NCBI GenBank assembly: GCA_036562265.1
Contig: DATCKS010000190.1
Coordinates: forward strand, 1 to 14,540
Direction of reading: 5' to 3'
DNA length: 14,540 nt
Origin: DASVDK01 sp036562265 [NCBI: Thermodesulfobacteriota bacterium]
GTDB lineage: Bacteria; DASVDK01
This document shows, in pieces, positions 1 to 6,792 of the stretch. The notes beneath the pieces are model-generated. The model was not told where the DNA came from, ran no database searches, and saw only the letters and a list, made by a program, of their open reading frames with translations. Both the position numbers and the translations under genes were made by a program. The stretch's first letter is position 1. Every line of letters begins with the position of its first letter.

Positions 1-174
1 GTACGGGCCATGGCGCTCCTCCACTACCTGGGATTTCGAGCAGTATACATTTGAGCCATGAGGGGCACAAGAGCGAGAACGAGCGGCGAGCGGCCCGCTG
101 GCGGCCGGCAAGCCGGCACGCCGCCTACTGGTGAGTCGGGAGGGATTCGTCGTTAGGGGGCGGCCGGCGGGCGT

Positions 175-1677
175 CTAGACGGCCAAGAGCCGGCGCAGGG
201 TGGCCTCGTCGGCGGCCAGCACCGGCATGGGGGCGGCGTGGACGATCCGCCCGCGCTCCATGACGAGCGCCTGGTCGGCGACCCGCCTGGCGAACGGCAG
301 GTTCTGGTCGGCAAGCAGAATGGTCACCCCTTCGGCCCGGATCCGGTCGAGCGCCTCGGCGAGGAGCCCGACGATCAGCGGCGAGAGCCCCTCGGACGGC
401 TCGTCGAGGAGGAGCAGCGACGGCTCGGCCATGAGCGCCCGCCCGATGGCGAGCATCTTCTGCTCGCCGCCGGACAGGTGCCGGCCCTGCCGGTCCCACA
501 GGGCGCGCAGCGGGGGGAAGAGGTCGCCGATCTTCTCCTCGGACCACCGGCCTTCGGTCTGCCGGAGCGCCAGCCGGGGGAGCCGGAGGTTCTCCCTGAC
601 GGTCAGGTCGGGGAAGATCCGCCGGTCGTCCGGCACGTACCCGACGCCGAGCGCCGCGATCCTCTCCGGTGCGAGGCCGGCGATGTCGCGGCCGGCCAGC
701 CGGATGCGGCTGCCGGCGTAGGGGACGTTGAGCCCCACCAGGCTCCGCAGCGTCGTCGTCTTGCCGACGCCGTTTCGTCCGAGGAGCGCCGTGACCTCGC
801 CGCGGCGCACGGTGAACGAGACGTCCGAGAGGACCCGCGACAGCCCGTAGCCGGCGCCGAGCCGCTCAACCTCGAGGAGCGGCTCGCCGGCCGCCGCCGC
901 GGGGTGCGCCGCGCGCGCCGGCGCGTGGTCGGCCTCCCCCAGGTAGACCTCGCGCACCCGCGCGTCGGCCCGGATCGCCTCCGGGCTGCCGTCGGCGATC
1001 ACCCGCCCGTGGTGCATCACGACGATCCGGCTCGCCATGCCGAAGACGACGTCCATGTCGTGCTCGACGAGGAGGAACGTGAGGCCGCCCGCGTCGGCGA
1101 GGTGGCGGATGCGCGCGAGCACCCGCTCGCGCTCGCCCGGCGCCATCCCGGCCGTCGGCTCGTCGAGGAAGATGAGTCGCGGTCCCGTCGCCAGCGCGAG
1201 GGCCAGCTCCAGCAGGCGCTGGTCGCCGTGCGACAGCTCCCCCGCCGGCACGCCCGCACGGTCGCCGAGACCGACCTCGTCGAGGAGCCGCATGACCTCG
1301 CGCCGCACGTCGGGCAACTGGTCGAGGCGGCGCCACGGCCTGAAGGCGAGCCCCGCGGCCGACACGACCGGGATGGCGACGTTCGCCTCGACCGGGAGGC
1401 GCGGGAAGACGCTCGTCACCTGGAAGGCGCGCCCCATGCCGGCCCGGATGCGCGCCGAGGCGGGCCAGCGCGTGACGTCCGTGCCGGCGAAGCGGATCTG
1501 CCCCCGGTCGGCCTCGAGCCGGCCGGTGAGGAGGTTGATGAGGGTCGTCTTGCCGGCGCCGTTCGGGCCGATCACGGCCGTGATGCCGCCGCCCGGCAGG
1601 ACGAGGTCGACGCCGGCCACCGCCGTGAAGTCGCCGAACGACCTGGCGAGGCCCTCCACCTCGAGGAGCGCCGTCAC
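175..1677 (-). CDS. Fused LivG-LivF: two-domain ATPase of a branched-chain amino acid-type ABC importer
   Basis: The 500-residue protein carries two complete ABC ATPase domains and should energise the LivH/LivM permease from the cytoplasmic face. Domain 1 (about 1-247) is LivG-like: Walker A GPNGAGKT at 37-44, signature LSHGDQ at 149-154, Walker B LIFLDEP at 168-174 and switch His206. Domain 2 (about 265-500) is LivF-like: Walker A GRNGVGKT at 300-307, signature LSGGEQ at 401-406, Walker B LLLLDEP at 421-427, and the switch position reads Asp-Gln (457-458), as LivF proteins usually have Gln there. An Ala/Pro-rich linker of about 18 residues joins them. LivG and LivF are normally separate proteins of about 250 and 235 residues. 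I chose the GTG at 1677 because its GTGA overlaps the livM stop by four bases and the protein then starts like LivG; the longer open frame upstream lies inside livM. A GGGGGA stretch is the only ribosome-site candidate. Stop is TAG. Confidence 0.93.
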   Translation of the reverse strand: MTALLEVEGLARSFGDFTAVAGVDLVLPGGGITAVIGPNGAGKTTLINLLTGRLEADRGQIRFAGTDVTRWPASARIRAGMGRAFQVTSVFPRLPVEANVAIPVVSAAGLAFRPWRRLDQLPDVRREVMRLLDEVGLGDRAGVPAGELSHGDQRLLELALALATGPRLIFLDEPTAGMAPGERERVLARIRHLADAGGLTFLLVEHDMDVVFGMASRIVVMHHGRVIADGSPEAIRADARVREVYLGEADHAPARAAHPAAAAGEPLLEVERLGAGYGLSRVLSDVSFTVRRGEVTALLGRNGVGKTTTLRSLVGLNVPYAGSRIRLAGRDIAGLAPERIAALGVGYVPDDRRIFPDLTVRENLRLPRLALRQTEGRWSEEKIGDLFPPLRALWDRQGRHLSGGEQKMLAIGRALMAEPSLLLLDEPSEGLSPLIVGLLAEALDRIRAEGVTILLADQNLPFARRVADQALVMERGRIVHAAPMPVLAADEATLRRLLAV

Positions 1678-2627
1678 GGCGTCCCCCGACCGCGGAACCG
1701 GCTCAGGGCGCCGAGGAGGCCGCCTCTGAACGTGAGGACGATGGCGAGGAGCCCGGCGCCGAAGACCAGGAGCCAGTACGTCGTGTAGCGGACGATGATC
1801 TCCTTGAGGCCGATGTAGACCGCCGCGCCGACGATGGGGCCGGCGAAGGCCAGCGGCCCGCCGATGAGGGTCGCCATGACCGGCTCGGCCGACTTGGTCC
1901 AGTGCGCCGAGGCGGGCGCCACGGTCTGCTCGAGGGGGGCCACGAGGGCACCGGCCAGCCCGGCGAAGAGCCCGGCCAGGACGAAGGCGAGGAGCACGTA
2001 GCGGCGCACCGGCACCCCCGCGAACTCCGTGCGGACGCCGTTCTCGCGGATTCCCCTCAGGACCAGGCCGAACGGCGAGGCCGAGACGCGGTAGAGCACG
2101 TACATGGCGAGGACGACGAGGACGCCCGCGAAGCGGAAGTAGGCCGGCAGCGGGTTCAGGTTGGCCAGCGGAACGCCGGCGACCACGAGCGGCCCGCGGG
2201 GGATGCCGATGAGGCCGTCGTCGCCCCCCGTCACGTCGGTCCACTTCCAGACGACCGCGTACACCATCATCCCGAAGGCGAGCGTGAGCATCGAGAAGTA
2301 GACGTGCGTGTGCCGCACGCAGAAGACGCCGATCGCCGCCGCGAGCACCCCCGCGGCGAGCGCCCCGGCGAGCACCGCCGGCAGGAGCGACACGGTGTCG
2401 CTCCGCAGGAGGAGGCCGGTCACGTAGGCGCCGGCCGCGTAGAACGCGGCGTGCCCGAAGGAGAGGAGCCCGGTCGTGCCGAAGAGGAGGTTGAAGGAGA
2501 GGGCGAAGAGGGCGAGCAGCAGCATGTTGAGCACGAGGTACTGCTGGAAGCGGCCGGCGACCGCCGGCAGGGCGAGCACCAGCACCAGCGCCGCCGCCAC
2601 GACCGCCCCCTCCCGCCAGCGCTTCAC
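1674..2627 (-). CDS. livM: Branched-chain amino acid-type ABC transporter permease LivM
   Basis: Inner-membrane permease subunit that pairs with LivH to form the translocation path. The 317-residue product is strongly hydrophobic with about eight to ten membrane segments and shows the LivM hallmarks: the N-terminal block SFNLLFGTTGLLSFGHAAFYAAG with its Gly-His-Ala core, and the cytoplasmic coupling loop around GIRENGVRTEFAGV, followed by a Gly-rich helix. Length is normal for LivM. The start is GTG at 2627; an excellent Shine-Dalgarno AAGGAGG lies nine bases upstream (2637-2643 on the plus strand). That Shine-Dalgarno is part of a 13-bp sequence that also forms the end of livH, and the two are separated by a repeat block. 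The stop overlaps the start of the fused ATPase gene by four bases, so translation of the two is probably coupled. Substrate cannot be read from the permease; Liv systems also move amides, urea and aromatic acids. Confidence 0.95.
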   Translation of the reverse strand: MKRWREGAVVAAALVLVLALPAVAGRFQQYLVLNMLLLALFALSFNLLFGTTGLLSFGHAAFYAAGAYVTGLLLRSDTVSLLPAVLAGALAAGVLAAAIGVFCVRHTHVYFSMLTLAFGMMVYAVVWKWTDVTGGDDGLIGIPRGPLVVAGVPLANLNPLPAYFRFAGVLVVLAMYVLYRVSASPFGLVLRGIRENGVRTEFAGVPVRRYVLLAFVLAGLFAGLAGALVAPLEQTVAPASAHWTKSAEPVMATLIGGPLAFAGPIVGAAVYIGLKEIIVRYTTYWLLVFGAGLLAIVLTFRGGLLGALSRFRGRGTP

Positions 2628-2631
2628 GATC

Positions 2632-2644
2632 TCACGCCTCCTTC
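2632..2644. repeat. 13-bp direct repeat, left copy (TCACGCCTCCTTC)
   Basis: This 13-bp sequence is identical to 2882-2894. The right copy is the last codons and stop of livH; the left copy supplies the Shine-Dalgarno of livM. The two flank the structured repeat block at 2645-2881, which looks like a target-site duplication around an insertion. The distance between copies is exactly 250 bases, twice the 125-base repeat period, so origin by tandem duplication cannot be excluded. Confidence 0.7.
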
Positions 2645-2881
2645 AACGGCTCGCGGCCGACTTCCGCTCCGCCCGGGATGAACCCGGGCTCCGCTCCCCG
2701 GCGCGCCTTGCGGCGCGCCAACCCACCGGTGGCCGCTCGCCTCGCTCGGCGGCTGGCGCCGCCTCGATCAACGCCTCGCGGCCGGCTTCCGCTCCGCCGC
2801 GGCGAAGCCGCGGCGCCGCTCGTCGGCGGCCCTGCGGGCCGCCAACCATACCGGTGGCCCCTCGCCTCGGTCGGCGTGCCA
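2645..2881. repeat. Two tandem copies of a 125-bp structured element between livH and livM
   Basis: Two copies, starting at about 2643 and 2768, align over their whole length at an exact 125-base period. Each holds, in order, a conserved lead (TCAACG, CTCGCGGCCG, CTTCCGCTCCG), hairpin 1, a short spacer, hairpin 2, and a conserved tail containing ACCGGTGG and CTCGCCTCG. Hairpin 1 is GCCCGGG/CCCGGGC (2671-2677, 2683-2689) in copy A and CGCCGCGGC/GCCGCGGCG (2795-2803, 2807-2815) in copy B. Hairpin 2 is GGCGCGCC/GGCGCGCC (2700-2707, 2712-2719) in A and GGCGGCCC/GGGCCGCC (2825-2832, 2836-2843) in B. Stem sequences differ between copies yet stay fully paired, while the single-stranded parts are conserved. 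This resembles REP/BIME-type or small structured mobile elements. It has no believable gene of its own, and would form strong stem-loops in the liv mRNA between livH and livM. Confidence 0.85.
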
Positions 2882-2894
2882 TCACGCCTCCTTC
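2882..2894. repeat. 13-bp direct repeat, right copy (end of livH)
   Basis: Exact copy of 2632-2644. It contains the TGA stop of livH (2882-2884) and the preceding Lys-Glu-Ala codons. If the block 2632-2881 is removed, the livH end would sit directly before the livM start and its last codons would serve as the livM Shine-Dalgarno, a compact arrangement like that at livM and the fused ATPase gene. Confidence 0.7.
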
Positions 2895-3748
2895 GCCCCG
2901 AAGAGGCCCCAGGGCCGCCAGATGAGGACGATCGCCATGCCGACGTAGGCCAGGGCCAGCTCGAAGACCGGCAGGAACATGATGCCGTAGGCGTGCAATA
3001 GCCCGATCACGACCGCGCCGAGGAAGGCGCCGCGGAGGCTGCCGAGCCCTCCGAGCACCACCACGACGAACGCCTCGATGATGATGAACTCCCCCATGCC
3101 GGGCGAGATGGCGCGCACCGGGATGGAGAGCGCGCCGCCGAGGCCGGCGAGCCAGGCGCCGAGGCAGAAGACGCCGGTGAAGAGGCGCGAGGAGCGGACG
3201 CCGAGGGCGCGCGCCATCTCGCGGTCGGCGGCCGTTGCGCGGATCACGAGCCCCCACCGGCTGCGCTCGAGGAAGAGCCAGAGGCCGAGCCCCACCGCCG
3301 CGCCGACGCCGAGGATGAAGAGGTGGTAGACCGGCAGCGGCGCGCCGAAGAGCACGACCGCGCCCGAGAGCGCGGCCGGGACCGGCGGCGACTGGTAGAG
3401 CGGCCCCCAGACGAGCTTCACGAGGTCGTCGAAGATCAGGACGAAGGCGAAGGTGAGAAGGAGCTGAAAGGCGACGTCGAGCCGGTAGACCCGTCTCAGG
3501 AACCCGACCTCCATCGCCCACCCGATGGCGACCACGAGGAGCGGGCCTACGAGGAGGGCGAGCCAGAAGTGGCCGCCGAGGAGGCCGAGGGCGAAGTAGG
3601 TGAGGTAGGCCCCCAGCATGTAGAGGCTGCCGTGGGCGAAGTTGAGCACCCGCAGCACGCCGAAGATCAGCGAGAGCCCCGCCGCCACGAGCCAGAGGTA
3701 CATCGCCTCGGTGAGGCCGACGAGGCCCTGGAAGACGTACGGCGCCAT
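2882..3748 (-). CDS. livH: Branched-chain amino acid-type ABC transporter permease LivH
   Basis: Inner-membrane permease, partner of LivM. The 288-residue protein is nearly all membrane helices. Family marks are the N-terminal block GLSLIFGVLRVLNFAHGSLY with its Asn-Phe-Ala-His-Gly core, the coupling loop around ARALGVRSSRLFTGVF followed by an Ala/Gly-rich helix, and the late segment FVVVVLGGLGSLRGAFLGA. It ends in a typical GLFGAKEA tail. Length is normal. I use ATG at 3748; a GTG directly before it (3751) is an equally possible start and adds one residue. No clear Shine-Dalgarno precedes either. It lies about 185 bases downstream of livK across a hairpin-rich gap, and 250 bases separate its end from livM's upstream signal because of the repeat insertion. 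Confidence 0.95.
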   Translation of the reverse strand: MAPYVFQGLVGLTEAMYLWLVAAGLSLIFGVLRVLNFAHGSLYMLGAYLTYFALGLLGGHFWLALLVGPLLVVAIGWAMEVGFLRRVYRLDVAFQLLLTFAFVLIFDDLVKLVWGPLYQSPPVPAALSGAVVLFGAPLPVYHLFILGVGAAVGLGLWLFLERSRWGLVIRATAADREMARALGVRSSRLFTGVFCLGAWLAGLGGALSIPVRAISPGMGEFIIIEAFVVVVLGGLGSLRGAFLGAVVIGLLHAYGIMFLPVFELALAYVGMAIVLIWRPWGLFGAKEA

Positions 3749-3933
3749 CACCCGCGGGGGCCCCGCTCGTCACGACGGCGCGAGAGTCCGCGGCGCCGCC
3801 CGCACTCCCGGCGGCACCCGGCCTCGCGGCCGGGTGCCCGCCTCCCACGGGCCCGCGCCGGGCACGAAACGCCCCCTGCCGGCGGCAGGCGCCTTCCGAG
3901 CCCGGCCCGAGCCTCGACGCGTCCGTGCAACCG
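3749..3933 (-). other. livK-livH intercistronic region with a perfect 11-bp hairpin
   Basis: This 185-base gap within the liv operon has no gene. It contains a perfect inverted repeat: GGCACCCGGCC at 3813-3823, loop TCGC, and its complement at 3828-3838. A second short stem CCTGCC/GGCAGG lies at 3875-3880 and 3884-3889. No run of T follows on the minus strand, so a classical intrinsic terminator is not supported. In binding-protein operons such hairpins often protect the upstream mRNA or cause partial termination, making the binding protein more abundant than the permease; that role is inference here. Confidence 0.55.
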
Positions 3934-5196
3934 TTACCCCTCCACCGGCGGGAAGGGCGGGTTGCGGTAGTAGTCGCTGGCCGAGGCGACCTTGAGGTTC
4001 GTGAGGACCGGCATCGGGTACTTCGGGTCGTGGGTGATCTGCCCCCACGGCACCTCGTAGATCGCCTGGTGGTCCTCCTTGCGGATCACCGACCGGCCGG
4101 CCGGACGGTCGAGCGTCATCCCCTCCATCACCGGGATCAGCTTCTGGGTGTCGAGGGAGCCCGCCTGCTCCACGGCCTGCTTGATCATGTAGACGGCTGC
4201 GTACGACGTCTCGGAGACGTAGTGCGGGTAGGTGTTCCACCGCTTCCGGAAGCGCTCGACGAAGCGCCGGTTCGTCTCCGTGTCCGGGTACTGGAACCAG
4301 TAGCGTCCCGAGGCCCAGGTCCCCTCGGGGTACTCCTTGCCGAGCCCCTCGAGGACGTCCATGGCCGAGCCCATGGTGACCATGACCGCCTTGGTGCTCT
4401 CGAACACCCGGAAGAGCTTCGCCTGCTTGACGAAGGTGACCGCCTCGCCCCCCCACTCGGTGGAGAAGATCCCCTCGGGGGAGGACGCCATGACCTTGCT
4501 GATGTGGCTCGAGAAGTCGACCGTGCCGAACTTGGCGAAGCTCTCCGACACGAACTCGACGTCCGGCTTGAGGCGCGAGAGCGTCGCCTTGAACATCTTC
4601 CACGACGTGTGGCCGTACTCGTAGTCGGGCGAGACGGTGGCCCAGCGCTTCACCGGCAAGTCCTTCGCGACGAACGCCGAGGCGATGGCGTCCTGGTAGA
4701 CCGGCACGCTCGTCCGGAAGAGCTCCTTCAGCCCCTTCTTGTAGACGAGCTCCTCGTTGTACTTCTCCGTGGCGCCGTGCGTCACGATGAGGATCTTGCC
4801 GAGCGACGGCATCACCTGCCCGACGGCCAGGGCGACCCCCGACGAGTCGATGCCGATGATGAAGTCGGCCCCCCACTGGTCGACGAAGTAGCGCGCGTTC
4901 CTGACGCCGACGTCCGGCTTGAGCTCGTCGTCCCGGAAGTCGAGCTCGATCTTGTTGCCGCCCACGCCGCCCGCGCTGTTGATCTCTTCCGCGGCGAGAA
5001 TGGCCCCCTTCTTCATGAACTCGCCGTAGCCGCCGAGCGGGCCCGACATGATCCCCATGCCGCCGACTTTGATGGGGCGCTTGAGGTTGATGGCCGGCGC
5101 GCCGATGGCGCGGCCGGGGGCGAGGCTCGCGGCCAGCGCCGCGCCGGCGGAGACCTCGAGGAATCGACGACGGGTCGTCCGGGTTCCCTGTGCCAT
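3934..5196 (-). CDS. livK: Liv-type ABC transporter substrate-binding protein, Tat-exported
   Basis: Periplasmic type I binding protein that would deliver ligand to LivHM. The 420-residue product has a twin-arginine signal: T8-R9-R10-R11-F12-L13, an Ala-rich hydrophobic stretch, and a likely cleavage after about Ala33 (GRAIGA). The mature part opens with the family pattern IKVGGMGIMSGPLGGYGE and AAEEINSAGGVGGNKIELDFRD, as in Peripla_BP_6/LivJ-type proteins. Ligand-pocket residues usual for leucine binding cannot be assigned, so the substrate is open. The ATG start at 5196 is supported by GGAGAGGAG on the minus strand (plus 5204-5212) ending seven bases before it. A promoter candidate with a perfect -35 lies just upstream. 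First gene of the liv operon. Stop is TAA. Tat rather than Sec export is common for this family in this kind of organism. Confidence 0.95.
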   Translation of the reverse strand: MAQGTRTTRRRFLEVSAGAALAASLAPGRAIGAPAINLKRPIKVGGMGIMSGPLGGYGEFMKKGAILAAEEINSAGGVGGNKIELDFRDDELKPDVGVRNARYFVDQWGADFIIGIDSSGVALAVGQVMPSLGKILIVTHGATEKYNEELVYKKGLKELFRTSVPVYQDAIASAFVAKDLPVKRWATVSPDYEYGHTSWKMFKATLSRLKPDVEFVSESFAKFGTVDFSSHISKVMASSPEGIFSTEWGGEAVTFVKQAKLFRVFESTKAVMVTMGSAMDVLEGLGKEYPEGTWASGRYWFQYPDTETNRRFVERFRKRWNTYPHYVSETSYAAVYMIKQAVEQAGSLDTQKLIPVMEGMTLDRPAGRSVIRKEDHQAIYEVPWGQITHDPKYPMPVLTNLKVASASDYYRNPPFPPVEG

Positions 5197-5234
5197 AGAC
5201 CCACTCCTCTCCGGTGAGAGACAACCGTCGTTTG

Positions 5235-5264
5235 ATCATCGGCCGAGTACCGGGGGTGTGTCAA
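5235..5264 (-). promoter_or_regulatory. Candidate sigma-70 promoter of the liv operon
   Basis: Read on the minus strand: a perfect -35 TTGACA (plus 5259-5264), an 18-base spacer, then GATGAT (plus 5235-5240) as -10, four of six to consensus. Transcription would start near 5228, giving a leader of about 30 bases that includes the livK Shine-Dalgarno. Sequence match only. Confidence 0.5.
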
Positions 5265-5368
5265 CCAGGGAAGCGCCTGATCCGGCGGCGATCGTGCAGC
5301 CGGCCAGGCCGGCGGGCTCGCGGGGAGAGCAAGGCGAGCGCTCGTGCTCTCCACCGGCGACGGCGACG

Positions 5369-5398
5369 TTGACAGGCAGGCGAGAGGCGTGGTTCGCT
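5369..5398 (+). promoter_or_regulatory. Weak candidate promoter for the PD-(D/E)XK nuclease gene
   Basis: A perfect TTGACA at 5369-5374 is followed after 18 bases by TTCGCT (5393-5398), a poor -10. If used, transcription would begin almost on the ATG at 5407, matching the leaderless pattern at other genes of this window. Evidence is only the -35 and the distance. Confidence 0.3.
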
Positions 5399-5406
5399 CT
5401 CGGGCC

Positions 5407-6327
5407 ATGCGCCGCCCGCTCGAGCGCCGCTTCTCCTGGTCGGTGAGCCGCGACCGGCTCTTTCGCGCCTGCCCACGCGCGTACTGGTACCGGTACTACG
5501 GCTCCTGGGGCGGCTGGGAGGCGGACGCCTCGCCCGAGGTCCGCGAGCTGTACGTCCTCAAGCAGCTCTCGACGCGACACCAGTGGGTCGGCGCCTCGGT
5601 GCACGCCGCGATCGAGCAGGTGCTCGTGGCGCTGCGCAACGGCCGTCCCCTCTCCCGCGACGAGGCCTGCCGCCAGCTCACCTTCCGCATGCGGGGGGCG
5701 TTCGACGCGTCGCGCCGGGGCCGCTACTGGCGCGAGCCGAAGGCCGGCGGCCTCGTCGAGCACGAGTACCGCCTCCCCGTGAGCGACGAGGAGTGGCGGT
5801 CGCTCCACGAGGGGGCGGTGCGCGCCCTCGCGGCCGCCTTCGACCTGCCGATCTTCGACCGTCTCGCCCGCCTCGGGCGGGACGACTGGCTCGCCATCGA
5901 GCTTCGGGACGCGTTCGAGGTGGACGGCGTTCCGGTCTTCTGCGTGCCGGACCTCGCCTTCCGCGAGGAGGGGCGGGTGGTGATCGTCGACTGGAAGACC
6001 GGCGCGCCGGAGGGGCCCGAGGCCGAGGCGGCCGTCCGCTTCCAGCTCGCCTGCTACGGCCTCTACGCGCGTGCCCGCCTGGGCGCCGGCCCGGACACGC
6101 TGCGGCTCGGCGTCGCGTTCCTCGCCGTGCCGGAGTACCGCGAGTCGACGATCGACGAGGCGGGGCTTGCCGACGCGGAGGCGACGCTCCGCGCGAGCAT
6201 CGCGGCGATGCGCGCCCGCATGGCCGATCCGGCCGCCGACCTCGCGGACGTGGCCGACTTCCCCCCGATCGAGTCGGGGGAGCGCTGCACCGTCTGCCCC
6301 TTCCGCCGCCCCTGCCGGGGGGCCTGA
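5407..6327 (+). CDS. Stand-alone RecB-like PD-(D/E)XK nuclease with Fe-S staple
   Basis: A 306-residue protein of the RecB/AddB-C-terminal/Cas4-like nuclease group (PDDEXK_1). It starts with the usual FSWSVSR...RACPRAYWYRYY block. Visible active-site motifs are His66 (GASVHAAIE), Asp182 (VPDLAF), Asp195-x-Lys197 in VIVDWKTG, and Gln213-x3-Tyr217 (QLACYGLY). Cys22 near the N terminus and Cys294, Cys297 and Cys303 near the C terminus (CTVCPFRRPC) match the four-cysteine iron-sulfur staple of AddB and Cas4. There is no helicase domain and no helicase or cas gene near it, so a DNA end-processing role is inferred from the fold alone. ATG at 5407 is chosen because the motif block follows directly and the longer GTG-started version adds unrelated sequence. 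No Shine-Dalgarno precedes it. It diverges from livK and converges on the small gene at 6335. Confidence 0.88.
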   Translation: MRRPLERRFSWSVSRDRLFRACPRAYWYRYYGSWGGWEADASPEVRELYVLKQLSTRHQWVGASVHAAIEQVLVALRNGRPLSRDEACRQLTFRMRGAFDASRRGRYWREPKAGGLVEHEYRLPVSDEEWRSLHEGAVRALAAAFDLPIFDRLARLGRDDWLAIELRDAFEVDGVPVFCVPDLAFREEGRVVIVDWKTGAPEGPEAEAAVRFQLACYGLYARARLGAGPDTLRLGVAFLAVPEYRESTIDEAGLADAEATLRASIAAMRARMADPAADLADVADFPPIESGERCTVCPFRRPCRGA

Positions 6328-6334
6328 TCGTCCC

Positions 6335-6721
6335 CTACCCGGCTCGCCGGGCCGGAACCTCCTCGGTTCCGACGAACGCCCGCTCGAGCGTCGAGCCGTC
6401 GAAGAGGCGCTCGAGGACCTCCTCGCGCAGCGTTCCCGTCGCGTCGAGGCCGGTCAGGTCCGACGCGGCCACGCCGGGCCGGCCGGCCTCGAGGGCCGCC
6501 TCGAGCCGGGCTCGCACCTCGTCCCGCGACAGGTCGTAGAAGATCCTGAGCGCCCGTGCCAGGGGAGCGCCCCTGAGGGGTACTGGATGGTCGGGTGACG
6601 GGATGTAGCGGATGGCCGTGACCACGCGGTGAGCCTCCTCGTCGTCCGCCGGGACGCCGATAACGCGACGGTACGGGGAACGCGGGTAGACCGTGCTCCC
6701 GATCACGAATCCGGCCCACAC
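6335..6721 (-). CDS. Hypothetical protein, 128 aa
   Basis: I do not recognise a family. The product is soluble with no signal peptide or membrane segment. The first 60 residues contain short hydrophobic strands (VIGSTVY, RVIGVPADDEEAHRVVTAIRYIPSPDHPVPL); the rest is charged and probably helical (RIFYDLSRDEVRARLEAALEAG, TLREEVLERLFDGSTLERAFVG). Codon use is GC-rich in third positions, as in the neighbours, which supports a real gene. The start is uncertain: GTG at 6721 is the longest, and a GTG at 6706 gives a similar protein. A candidate promoter lies 25-53 bases upstream. It follows the DUF4149 gene on the same strand after 71 bases and ends seven bases from the stop of the convergent nuclease gene. 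Confidence 0.6.
   Translation of the reverse strand: MWAGFVIGSTVYPRSPYRRVIGVPADDEEAHRVVTAIRYIPSPDHPVPLRGAPLARALRIFYDLSRDEVRARLEAALEAGRPGVAASDLTGLDATGTLREEVLERLFDGSTLERAFVGTEEVPARRAG
6338..6371. terminator. Two adjacent hairpins between convergent genes
   Basis: Just after the nuclease stop codon are CCCGG/CCGGG (6338-6342, 6347-6351; loop CTCG) and CGGAACC/GGTTCCG (6353-6359, 6365-6371; loop TCCTC). They overlap the last codons of the opposing small gene. Neither is followed by a T run, so intrinsic termination is only a guess from position. Confidence 0.3.
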
Positions 6722-6745
6722 ACCCGATAAGAATGTGAGGAAACG

Positions 6746-6774
6746 ACTCTACACCGATCGATCGAGCGGGGCAA
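6746..6774 (-). promoter_or_regulatory. Candidate promoter of the 128-aa gene
   Basis: On the minus strand TTGCCC (plus 6769-6774) is followed after 17 bases by TAGAGT (plus 6746-6751); each box matches four of six consensus positions. The predicted start near 6739 gives an 18-base leader without a Shine-Dalgarno. It lies in the 71-base gap after the DUF4149 gene, so the small gene may be expressed separately. Confidence 0.4.
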
Positions 6775-6792
6775 CAGGGTGAGGACGCCCGA

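Noticed and set aside
1-54. Open frame from the left edge ending in TGA at 52-54, possible C-terminal fragment of a plus-strand gene
   Set aside because: Only 17 codons are visible and they match no family I recognise. The rest up to 174 holds no gene or clear terminator that I can support.
93-120. GCCGGC repeats after the liv ATPase gene as an intrinsic terminator
   Set aside because: The pairing leaves a two-base loop and no T run follows.
238-1788. Long plus-strand open frames antisense to the liv ATPase (and similar ones antisense to livH, livK and thyX)
   Set aside because: High GC makes long antisense frames common; their compositions (Arg, Asp, His, Pro-rich) lack domains, while the opposite strand encodes clear families.
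1678-2244. Upstream extension of the fused ATPase frame to a 689-aa protein
   Set aside because: It lies entirely within livM in another frame, has Arg/Pro-rich shadow composition, and the GTGA overlap at 1674-1677 gives a natural start.
2643-3848. Long minus-strand open frame covering livH and the repeat block
   Set aside because: It is an out-of-frame shadow of livH; no open frame through the repeat block carries a recognisable protein, and the repeat period of 125 is not a multiple of three.
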